NCBI GenBank assembly: GCA_016875975.1
Contig: VGOF01000083.1
Location: 1-6,715 of the forward strand
Origin: Chloroflexota bacterium
GTDB taxonomy: Bacteria; Chloroflexota; Dehalococcoidia; GIF9; UBA5629
DNA: 6,715 nucleotides
Reading direction: 5' to 3'
Of the stretch, positions 1-5,345 are shown piece by piece (position 1 is the first letter of the stretch; each line of letters begins with the position of its first letter). The notes beneath the pieces are model-generated. The model ran no database searches, was not told the origin of the DNA, and saw nothing but the letters and a program-made list of their open reading frames with translations. The position numbers were made by a program, and so were the translations under genes.

Positions 1-963
1 GGCATCGAAGCCAGGAGCATGGGCATTCCCATTGCTGAGGATGAGGTCGTCTTCCGCTGCAACTTGGTGGCTGTGCGCGATGGCAAGATGTGGAGCTACA
101 GCTCTGGCCATATCACTACCGAAGAGGCAAAAACCCTGGTGGCTGCTTTGAGCCAGGAACTTGGTAGCGACAGCGTGCAATTCTATCCCGGCGTCAGCTA
201 CCGACACCTATGCAAAATAAAGGGACATCCTGAGACGCTCCAGGCCGTCTGCACCCCACCGCACGATATCCCCGATAAGCCCATAGTTGGTTACCTGCCG
301 CGCGGTGAGGGCAGCAAGCTATTAAGAGAATTGATGATGCGTTCGGAGCCTGTGCTCAAGGAGCATCCGGTGAACAAAAGCAGAAAGGCTCGGGGTGATA
401 TACCTGCAACTACCATCTGGCTCTTCTGGGGCAGCGGCCAGATACCTGAGATGCCTCCATTCAAGCAGACCTATGGCATGGAAGCCGCCATGACATCGGG
501 CGTGGACTTGCTTCGCGGCCTGGCACGCATGGCAAGCATGGAGGTTCTGGAAATCCCCGGCGTCACTGACGGCATGGACAACGACTGCACCGCCCAGGCT
601 ACCGGGGCACTGAGGTCGCTGCAGAAGCATGATTTAGTAGCCATACATGTTGAAGCGCCTGATGAGGCAGCCCACGGAGGCTCCGTCAAAGATAAGATTG
701 AGGCAATAGAGAGAATAGATAAGGAGGTGGTAGCCCCAATACGTGCCTGGAATAAGGGCGCATTGCGGGTTTTGATTTTGCCCGACCACCCCACGCCTAT
801 AAAAATCCAGACGCATACCGACGAGCCAGTTCCCTTTTTACTATGGGGACCTGGTTTTGTTGCCAATGGAGCCAGGCGCTTCACCGAGACAGAGGCAAGT
901 GCCAGAAATCTGTCAATCGAAGAAGGGCACAACATCATGACAATGCTGGTGAAGCCCGCATGA
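1..963 (+). CDS. apgM: ApgM-family phosphotransferase (2,3-BPG-independent phosphoglycerate mutase or proposed homoserine kinase), 5' partial
   Basis: The reading frame is open from base 1, so the start lies outside the window. The family is usually about 400 residues and roughly 80 N-terminal residues are missing, including the part that carries the nucleophilic serine. The visible part matches the archaeal-type cofactor-independent phosphoglycerate mutase family of the alkaline phosphatase superfamily. Counting from the Met at base 19, it has FRCNLVAVRDGKM near residue 12, a WLFWGSGQ segment near 134, HVEAPDEAAHGG at 210-221, LPDHPTP at 254-260 and the THTDEPVPF segment at 265-273. D215, H219, D256, H257 and H266 are the likely metal ligands by family analogy, and all are present. 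Archaeal members interconvert 2- and 3-phosphoglycerate, while a bacterial subgroup is proposed to phosphorylate homoserine. The aspartate kinase gene 62 bases downstream favours the second role, but sequence alone does not decide. The Met at 19 is internal, since GIEARSMGI continues the family pattern upstream of it. Confidence 0.88.
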   Translation, partial: GIEARSMGIPIAEDEVVFRCNLVAVRDGKMWSYSSGHITTEEAKTLVAALSQELGSDSVQFYPGVSYRHLCKIKGHPETLQAVCTPPHDIPDKPIVGYLPRGEGSKLLRELMMRSEPVLKEHPVNKSRKARGDIPATTIWLFWGSGQIPEMPPFKQTYGMEAAMTSGVDLLRGLARMASMEVLEIPGVTDGMDNDCTAQATGALRSLQKHDLVAIHVEAPDEAAHGGSVKDKIEAIERIDKEVVAPIRAWNKGALRVLILPDHPTPIKIQTHTDEPVPFLLWGPGFVANGARRFTETEASARNLSIEEGHNIMTMLVKPA

Positions 964-999
964 TTGGAAAACGAGACAGCGATGGACTAAAATAGTAAA
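964..999 (+). promoter_or_regulatory. possible lysC promoter in the apgM-lysC gap
   Basis: TTGGAA at 964-969 and TAAAAT at 988-993 are separated by 18 bases, which gives a reasonable sigma70-type -35/-10 pair with a start of transcription near base 1000. It begins directly after the apgM stop codon. It could give lysC expression independent of the upstream gene, although read-through from apgM is equally possible because no terminator is visible in the gap. AT-rich gaps often yield such matches by chance. Confidence 0.35.
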
Positions 1000-1010
1000 C
1001 ACCTTTTAGT
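986..1010. repeat. 7-bp inverted repeat upstream of lysC
   Basis: ACTAAAA at 986-992 and TTTTAGT at 1004-1010 are perfect inverted copies with 11 bases between them. The left arm overlaps the proposed -10 box. It could be an operator or a weak AT-only hairpin. It is not followed by a T run, so it is not a convincing terminator. Confidence 0.35.
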
Positions 1011-1025
1011 ATTTAGGGGAAAATC

Positions 1026-2249
1026 ATGGCTCTAGTAGTTCAAAAATATGGTGGCAGCTCGGTCGCCGACGCCGAGAAAATCAAGAACGTGGCCCGGCGC
1101 ATTGTAGCCACCAAGGAAAAAGGCAACGAGGTGGTGGTGGTGGTCTCGGCCATGGGCAAGACCACGGATAACCTGATTCAACTTGCCAAGGAGCTAAATC
1201 CCAGGCCGGAAGATAGGGAGCTTGACGTCCTGCTCTCAACTGGCGAGATAGTTACCAGCACCTTAATGGCTATGGCGCTGCATGGTATGGACCATCAAGC
1301 GGTGAGTCTAACCGGCCAGCAGGCGGGTATCCAGACCGATTCCAGCCACGGCCGCGCTCGCATCACCAGGATAGAGCCTAAACGTATTGTTAAAGAGCTT
1401 GAACAAGGCAACATCGTCATCGTAGCCGGCTTCCAGGGGATAACGCCCGACCTTAATACCACCACGCTGGGTCGAGGCGGTTCCGACACCACGGCTGTGG
1501 CCCTGGCGGCCAGCCTCAAAGCGCAGACTTGCGAAATCTATACCGACGTCGAAGGTGTATTTACTGCTGACCCCAGGCTCGTTCCCGAAGCCAAGAGGCT
1601 TAAGGAAATAGGCTACGAGGAGATGCTGGAGCTAGCCACCTATGGCTCTAAGGTGATGCATCCCAGGGCGGTGGAGCTGGGAGAGGTCTACAGAATGCCC
1701 ATACTGGTGGCCTGTAGCTTCAATGACAACCCAGGTACTCTTATTCATGGAGGGGTTTCTATGGAACAGAGAAACAAGGTGCGCGGAATTGCTCATGATT
1801 TGAATGTGGCTAAAGTCACTGTGCTCGGCGTTCCTGACCGACCGGGCATAGCTTCAGCCATTTTCGAACCTCTGGCCAAAGCCAACATCAGCGTTGACAC
1901 CATAGTCCAGAACGCCAGCGTCAAGAACTTGACCGACCTGACCTTTACCGTAGCCATAGGAGACCTGGAGAAGGCACTGGAGCTGATAGAACCGATTGCC
2001 AAATCAATAGGCGCTTCTAAATGCGTAAGCGATTCTACGCTGGCTAAGGTAAGCATAGTGGGTACGGGTATGCTAAATGCGCCTGGCTATGCCGCTACCA
2101 TGTTCCGGGCACTGGCGGAGCAGAAGATCAACATCCAGCTTATAACCACATCCGAGATAAGGATAACGTGCATCATAGCTGAGGATAGTGCAAAGGATGC
2201 CGTTAAGGCGCTACACAAGGCCTTCGAGCTGGAGAGGCTAGAGATTTAG
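1026..2249 (+). CDS. lysC: aspartate kinase (aspartokinase), stand-alone with two ACT domains
   Basis: Phosphorylates aspartate to 4-aspartyl phosphate in the cytoplasm, the first committed step to lysine, diaminopimelate, methionine, threonine and isoleucine. The 407 residues match the usual length of the LysC alpha subunit in Bacillus and Corynebacterium. The amino acid kinase domain spans about 1-240 and has KYGGSSVAD at 7-15, GRGGSDTTAVALA at 149-161, TDVEGVFTADPRLVPEAK at 173-190 and TYGSKVMHPRAVE at 205-217. Two ACT regulatory domains follow: about 261-325, with TDLTFT, and 339-407, with the conserved ITTSEIRI. The ATG is preceded by AGGGG at 1015-1019 with a 6-base spacer. The ACT pair implies feedback inhibition by lysine and/or threonine, but the effector cannot be read from the sequence. 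A second translation start lies at codon 246. The gene follows the ApgM-family gene in the same direction and ends one base from the convergent nfu gene. It is not fused to homoserine dehydrogenase. Confidence 0.97.
   Translation: MALVVQKYGGSSVADAEKIKNVARRIVATKEKGNEVVVVVSAMGKTTDNLIQLAKELNPRPEDRELDVLLSTGEIVTSTLMAMALHGMDHQAVSLTGQQAGIQTDSSHGRARITRIEPKRIVKELEQGNIVIVAGFQGITPDLNTTTLGRGGSDTTAVALAASLKAQTCEIYTDVEGVFTADPRLVPEAKRLKEIGYEEMLELATYGSKVMHPRAVELGEVYRMPILVACSFNDNPGTLIHGGVSMEQRNKVRGIAHDLNVAKVTVLGVPDRPGIASAIFEPLAKANISVDTIVQNASVKNLTDLTFTVAIGDLEKALELIEPIAKSIGASKCVSDSTLAKVSIVGTGMLNAPGYAATMFRALAEQKINIQLITTSEIRITCIIAEDSAKDAVKALHKAFELERLEI
1749..1763 (+). promoter_or_regulatory. internal ribosome binding site and ATG for an aspartokinase beta subunit
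   Basis: GGAGGGG at 1749-1755, a 5-base spacer and ATG at 1761-1763 form a strong start signal inside lysC and in the same frame (codon 246). Translation from here would give a 162-residue protein starting MEQRNKVRG that contains only the two ACT domains, ending at 2249. This is known biology for Bacillus subtilis aspartokinase II and Corynebacterium glutamicum LysC, whose small beta subunits come from an internal start at nearly the same position. Use of the start here is inferred from the signal strength and its position at the domain boundary. Confidence 0.7.
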
Positions 2250-2250
2250 A

Positions 2251-2469
2251 CTATACCGAGACGACTTCCTTAATACCGGGAACGCGTTCCTTTAGCGCTC
2301 GCTCGATGCCATTCTTCAGCGTCATGGTGGACATAGGGCAACCCGCGCAGGCACCGGTGAGTTTCAAGCTAACCACACCGTCCTTAACCTCCACCAACTC
2401 CACATTTCCACCATCGGCCACCAAATTAGGCCGTATTAAGTTCAATATCTCTTCTACTTTTTCTTTCAC
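2251..2469 (-). CDS. small NifU C-terminal-domain (Nfu-type) Fe-S cluster carrier
   Basis: A 72-residue protein that is a single NifU-like domain, of the usual length for stand-alone Nfu proteins. It is likely to bind a 4Fe-4S cluster, bridged between two subunits, and pass it to apo-enzymes in the cytoplasm. The domain hallmarks are the amphipathic N-terminus KEKVEEILNLIRPNL, VADGGNVELV at 17-26, and GACAGCPMSTMTLKNGIE at 39-56 with the CxxC cysteines C41 and C44. The start is GTG at 2469-2467, preceded on the minus strand by AAGGAG (2480-2475) with a 5-base spacer. It lies 103 bases downstream of the acyl-CoA dehydrogenase gene but has its own likely promoter and a cluster of palindromes. 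It ends one base from the lysC stop on the opposite strand. No other SUF or ISC gene is in the window. The domain call is firm; which client proteins it serves is unknown. Confidence 0.93.
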   Translation of the reverse strand: MKEKVEEILNLIRPNLVADGGNVELVEVKDGVVSLKLTGACAGCPMSTMTLKNGIERALKERVPGIKEVVSV

Positions 2470-2484
2470 GGTATCTCCTTCTCA

Positions 2485-2528
2485 GAGTGCACTCGGTGAC
2501 TTACAAATGTTGTAGGCTAACATAGCCT
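2485..2528. repeat. cluster of three small palindromes in the nfu control region
   Basis: Three perfect inverted repeats sit in 44 bases. GAGTGCACTC at 2485-2494 has no spacer. TACAA-ATG-TTGTA is at 2502-2514. AGGCTA-ACA-TAGCCT at 2514-2528 covers the proposed -10 box. The last two are head to tail and both have a 3-base centre. They may be operator half-sites for a dimeric regulator or short hairpins at the mRNA 5' end. None is followed by a T run in the direction of transcription, so they do not look like a terminator for the upstream acyl-CoA dehydrogenase. Confidence 0.45.
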
Positions 2529-2542
2529 TCACAATTTGTCAA
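2514..2542 (-). promoter_or_regulatory. probable promoter of the nfu gene
   Basis: On the minus strand, a perfect TTGACA -35 box (2542-2537) is followed after 17 bases by TAGCCT (2519-2514), with TG one base upstream of the -10 box as in extended -10 promoters. Transcription would start near 2507, giving a leader of about 38 bases with the AAGGAG ribosome binding site near its end. The -10 box is a poor match, but the -35 box and spacing are optimal. Confidence 0.55.
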
Positions 2543-2572
2543 AAAGCTGGCTGTGAGAGGACGCGTGTTTCC

Positions 2573-4273
2573 CTATTTGTTCATCACATAGGTGTCTTTC
2601 AAGGCATATACAAAGTCCGTCCACACTCTGTCGAACTTACCTTGGTCCAGGATAGGCTTCCTGAGCATCTTCGTCAGTATCGCCTCTTGCGGCTTGGTGT
2701 TTTCGTAGTTTGAGTATACCACTAGCGCATACTGCGAATAGTCTCTGACGATGAAACTAAAGATCTCATTTACTATGTCATGGTCAATACGGTAGATATT
2801 CACGTTCTCCAGGATTAGCTGGGCGTAGACGATGAGCGTGAATAGCTCTCCTACTGCCAGCATATAGTCCACGTTGCCGCTTTGTTCCTTGGTGGGAGGG
2901 GCTGTGAGCAACATCTCTTTGAACAATTCTAATTGCTCTCTGAACAGGTTGACATTGGGGATGTTGAAGTCTGCATATACCTTGCCATAGTTAGGAAAAG
3001 TCACCTTGCCCAGTCCACCAGCACGCTGCTTAAAAAGGTATGCGTCATTCGATGGATCGTTTCTGCGTGGGATATCGGGATAGTCAACGGTGTTGAGGAA
3101 GTAGTTGGTAATGAACTTAATAATCAGAGCCATATTTACATGTGTTGTCCCCTCCAGCTTGGGCAACATGCCTATATCCCTGATTGCCATTTCGAAATAG
3201 GTATCCTGTTCAAATCCTTTGGCCGCGACGATATCGTGCAACAACTGGATTACTTTTTCGCCCTGGCTGGTCACCTTCATCTTGACTACAGGGTTATACA
3301 GAAGATAGCGGCGGTCTTCGTCTGAGGCGGATTTCATATAGTCTGCTGCCCTCAGCGCAAACAGCTTCATGGCTACCAATCTGGTATAGGCTTCGGTGAA
3401 CATTTTCTTCACGTGGGGGAAATCGGTGACATACTGGCCATAAAGATTTCTGTGTGAAGCGTGGTTAATGGCCTCATATAGGGCGTGTGTGCAGATACCG
3501 ACAGAGCACCATCCCAATTCGTATTTACCCACATTGACTGTGTTCAGGGACGAGTCCCAGGCAAGTTGTCCACGTGAGATGATGTCTGCTTCGGTAATGG
3601 GATAGTCGGTGAGAGTATACTCGGCAACGTAGCCCTGCCGGCAGCCGGAGGTACATATTCTGGAATGCTTATAGCTCGGGTGCTGCGAGTTGACCACGAA
3701 GAACACATAATCCCCCGTATCTGCAAACCTACCGAACGTGGAGAGCATGGGTGCAACATTGCCATTGCCGATATAGTACTTGCTCCCATTTGCGAGGTAA
3801 GTGCCATCTTTCTGCGGATGAAGCTTCATGTCGCTGGCATAAAGGTCAGCGCCGTGTTCCTTTTCCGAAAGCCCAAAGGCAAAAATGTTGCCTTCCTTGA
3901 GGAGTTTGGCAGCTTTGTGCTTAACCTCCTCGTTAGTTCCCATCCATATAGGGCCAAGCCCCAGGATGGATACCTGCCATGCGTACCAGTAACTGATTCC
4001 ATAAAAACCTAGAATCTCATTGTATTCTTCAATCCTCCACATATCCCAGCGCGAGTCAGCGTCCCCATAGCCGGAAGGGGTAAGCAGCGTGGCGAAAGTC
4101 TGCTCTTTCTTGATAAAGTTGAGGAAGTCATCGTACCAGGTCATTGCCTGGTCATCTTCCTTTATCTTTTTCAGCCCTTTGCTCTCGAAGAAATTTATGG
4201 TCCGCAGCATTACCTCTCTGGTTTTTGGGTCGGTGTGTTGTCTGTTGTAGTTCTTGGGATTGAGTAAAATCAC
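2573..4273 (-). CDS. long acyl-CoA dehydrogenase family flavoprotein with extra C-terminal domain
   Basis: Probably an FAD enzyme that introduces an alpha-beta double bond into an acyl-CoA and passes electrons to an electron-transfer flavoprotein. The substrate is unknown. Numbered from the GTG start (566 residues), it has an N-terminal helical region and FAFGLSEKEHGADL at 131-144, equivalent to the usual TEPxAGSD segment. WDSSLNTVNVGKYELGW at 239-255 matches the first family signature. GEKVIQLLHDIVAAKGF at 338-354 and RDIGMLPKLEGTTHVN at 365-380 match the second. E374 in LEGT occupies the catalytic-base position of medium-chain enzymes (YEGT). About 190 residues follow it, where classical enzymes of about 380-400 residues nearly stop. 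I chose GTG at 4273-4271 because AAGGAGG (4286-4280) precedes it with a 6-base spacer and a good promoter lies just upstream. An in-frame ATG at 4321 would add 16 Arg-rich residues but has no usable ribosome binding site. No other beta-oxidation gene is adjacent, so the pathway is open. Confidence 0.92.
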   Translation of the reverse strand: MILLNPKNYNRQHTDPKTREVMLRTINFFESKGLKKIKEDDQAMTWYDDFLNFIKKEQTFATLLTPSGYGDADSRWDMWRIEEYNEILGFYGISYWYAWQVSILGLGPIWMGTNEEVKHKAAKLLKEGNIFAFGLSEKEHGADLYASDMKLHPQKDGTYLANGSKYYIGNGNVAPMLSTFGRFADTGDYVFFVVNSQHPSYKHSRICTSGCRQGYVAEYTLTDYPITEADIISRGQLAWDSSLNTVNVGKYELGWCSVGICTHALYEAINHASHRNLYGQYVTDFPHVKKMFTEAYTRLVAMKLFALRAADYMKSASDEDRRYLLYNPVVKMKVTSQGEKVIQLLHDIVAAKGFEQDTYFEMAIRDIGMLPKLEGTTHVNMALIIKFITNYFLNTVDYPDIPRRNDPSNDAYLFKQRAGGLGKVTFPNYGKVYADFNIPNVNLFREQLELFKEMLLTAPPTKEQSGNVDYMLAVGELFTLIVYAQLILENVNIYRIDHDIVNEIFSFIVRDYSQYALVVYSNYENTKPQEAILTKMLRKPILDQGKFDRVWTDFVYALKDTYVMNK

Positions 4274-4307
4274 GGGCTGCCTCCTTCTATCTTCTTGAAG
4301 TCTGACT

Positions 4308-4337
4308 ATTGTATTCCCCATATCCGCATAATTTCAA
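4308..4337 (-). promoter_or_regulatory. probable promoter of the acyl-CoA dehydrogenase gene
   Basis: On the minus strand, TTGAAA (4337-4332) and TACAAT (4313-4308) each match five of six consensus bases and are 18 bases apart. Transcription would start near 4301, leaving a leader of about 28 bases that carries AAGGAGG just before the GTG at 4273. The promoter spans the ATG at 4321, so a transcript made from it could not use that ATG. This supports the downstream GTG start. Confidence 0.6.
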
Positions 4338-4363
4338 TGTACCACGTCTCGCTCACCTAGCCG

Positions 4364-4378
4364 TGACCAGGCTGGCCA
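4364..4378. repeat. imperfect palindrome between the divergent promoters
   Basis: TGACCAG-G-CTGGCCA is a 15-base dyad with six of seven arm positions paired. It lies between the two facing -35 boxes (minus-strand box ending at 4337, plus-strand box starting at 4393). That position would suit a regulator acting on both transcription units, but a dyad of this size is easily chance. Confidence 0.3.
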
Positions 4379-4392
4379 AATATGTGCTGAAT

Positions 4393-4424
4393 TTGACTTG
4401 TATTGATGCAATGTCTGCTATAAA
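4393..4424 (+). promoter_or_regulatory. probable promoter of the TPR-gyrA operon
   Basis: TATAAA at 4419-4424 is preceded by TG at 4416-4417, which makes a good extended -10 element. TTGACT at 4393-4398 matches five of six -35 bases, but the 20-base spacer is longer than ideal, so recognition may rest mainly on the extended -10. Transcription would begin near 4431, giving a leader of about 59 bases before the ATG at 4490. Confidence 0.5.
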
Positions 4425-4433
4425 ATTAACTGA

Positions 4434-4470
4434 TTGCACAGGGCCATGCCCTTGAATCTATTCTGTGCAA
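4434..4470. repeat. 8-bp inverted repeat with nested palindrome at the 5' end of the TPR-gyrA transcript
   Basis: TTGCACAG at 4434-4441 and CTGTGCAA at 4463-4470 are perfect inverted copies with 21 bases between them. The interior holds AGGGC-CAT-GCCCT at 4440-4452, which shares two bases with the left arm, so the two hairpins could not both form completely. The element begins within a few bases of the predicted transcript start, 19 bases before the start codon. It may be an operator or an mRNA leader structure. No T run follows, so it is not a standard terminator. Confidence 0.5.
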
Positions 4471-4489
4471 AGCGAGTACGGAGACAAGA

Positions 4490-5338
4490 ATGCCTGATCG
4501 AGAAGAGGATAAGGCAAGACTAAGACGGAAGGCAAGCCAGGAAGCTATTGCTTTGGCTATGCAGAGCCGATGGCAGGAAGCAGTGGTGGTCAACCAGAAC
4601 ATCATTGATAACTTCCCTACCGATGTAGATGCCTATAACCGAATGGGTCGGGCATACACAGAACTGGGCGAATTCGCCAAAGCCAAAGAAGCCTATAGCA
4701 AGACGCTGGAGCTAGACCCGGATAATGCTATCGCCCAGAAAAACCTGAACCGCCTGTCCCTGCTGCGGGAGCCCAAGGTGCCGATGCGAGAAGAACGGCG
4801 CGAAGTGGCACCAAACCTGTTCATCGGAGAGATGGGTAAGGCTGGTGTAGTGAACTTGCAGAACCTGGCCCCTGAAGAGGTGCTGGCGCAGATGGCTGCG
4901 GGCAACCGAGTCAATTTGAAGGTGAGAAACGGGCAACTCATCGTTGAAAACGAAGATGGCGAATACCTGGGGATGGTGGAACCACAGCACGGCCTGCGCC
5001 TGGCCAAGCTAATGGAAGGCGGCAACAGATACATTGCAGCCATAGTTAGCATGGACCATGATAAAGCACGGATACTGGTGCGCGAGACATTCCAGCATCC
5101 CAGCCAGGCCGGTCGTCTTTCCTTCCCGGTTAAGGCCATGGAAGGCTTCCAGCCCCATGTCAGAGACACATTGCTAAGGCATGGAACTGTTGAAGAGGAA
5201 GCGTTGGAGGAAGCCGAGCTCGCTGAACTGGAGGAAGGAGAACTGCTGCCCAATGGCTTCTCCATATTCGAAGGCGTCCCAGCCGTAGAAGAAGAAGAGG
5301 AGATGCCTCTGGAAGAAGACCTGATAGAAGAGGATTAA
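4490..5338 (+). CDS. TPR-repeat protein with beta-rich middle region and very acidic C-terminal tail, unknown function
   Basis: The 282-residue protein has no signal peptide or membrane segment, so it is probably cytoplasmic. After a charged N-terminus there are two TPR-like helical pairs, about 14-43 and 44-79. The second has the classic pattern AYNRMGRAYTELGEFAKAKEAYSKTLELDPDN, split here as AYNRMGRAYTELGE at 48-61 then FAKAKEAYSKTLELDPDN at 62-79. Residues about 142-200 read as beta strands around GEYLGMVEP and a later GGNRYIAAIV segment, loosely like a HIRAN-type domain; this is a weak resemblance only. The tail 232-282 has 22 Asp/Glu and no Lys, Arg or His. ATG at 4490 is preceded by GGAG (4480-4483) with a 6-base spacer. 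The stop is four bases from gyrA, whose ribosome binding site lies inside this gene, so the pair is probably co-transcribed and coupled. TPRs suggest a protein-binding role, possibly linked to gyrase. I cannot name a known function. Confidence 0.85.
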   Translation: MPDREEDKARLRRKASQEAIALAMQSRWQEAVVVNQNIIDNFPTDVDAYNRMGRAYTELGEFAKAKEAYSKTLELDPDNAIAQKNLNRLSLLREPKVPMREERREVAPNLFIGEMGKAGVVNLQNLAPEEVLAQMAAGNRVNLKVRNGQLIVENEDGEYLGMVEPQHGLRLAKLMEGGNRYIAAIVSMDHDKARILVRETFQHPSQAGRLSFPVKAMEGFQPHVRDTLLRHGTVEEEALEEAELAELEEGELLPNGFSIFEGVPAVEEEEEMPLEEDLIEED

Positions 5339-5345
5339 CTAGATG
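5330..5345 (+). promoter_or_regulatory. gyrA ribosome binding site inside the TPR gene end
   Basis: GAGGA at 5330-5334 falls in the last codons of the TPR gene and is 8 bases from the gyrA ATG at 5343. Only four bases separate the TPR stop from that ATG. Ribosomes finishing the TPR gene would cover the gyrA start region, which favours translational coupling. Confidence 0.6.

Noticed and set aside
19..21. ATG at 19 as the start of the first gene.
   Set aside because: The frame is open to base 1, the residues before this Met fit the family, and no ribosome binding site precedes it at a suitable distance.
471..938. A 155-codon minus-strand frame opposite the ApgM-family gene.
   Set aside because: It mirrors a frame with conserved catalytic motifs, and its Ser/Ala/Pro-rich translation is typical of a shadow frame.
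1129..1145. GTG/GGT triplet run in lysC resembling a microsatellite.
   Set aside because: It encodes the conserved Val-rich strand of the amino acid kinase fold and needs no separate explanation.
2279..2290. Perfect 12-base palindrome GGAACGCGTTCC followed by TTT near the nfu 3' end.
   Set aside because: It lies inside conserved nfu codons. With a real loop it leaves only four base pairs, and the T run is too short for a terminator.
2933..4012. Plus-strand frames inside the acyl-CoA dehydrogenase region.
   Set aside because: The minus-strand protein carries both family signatures and the catalytic Glu across this stretch, so these frames are shadows.
4693..5265. A 190-codon Ser-rich minus-strand frame opposite the TPR gene.
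   Set aside because: The Ser-rich stretch is simply the reverse complement of the Glu codons of the acidic tail. It has no domain and no convincing start signal.
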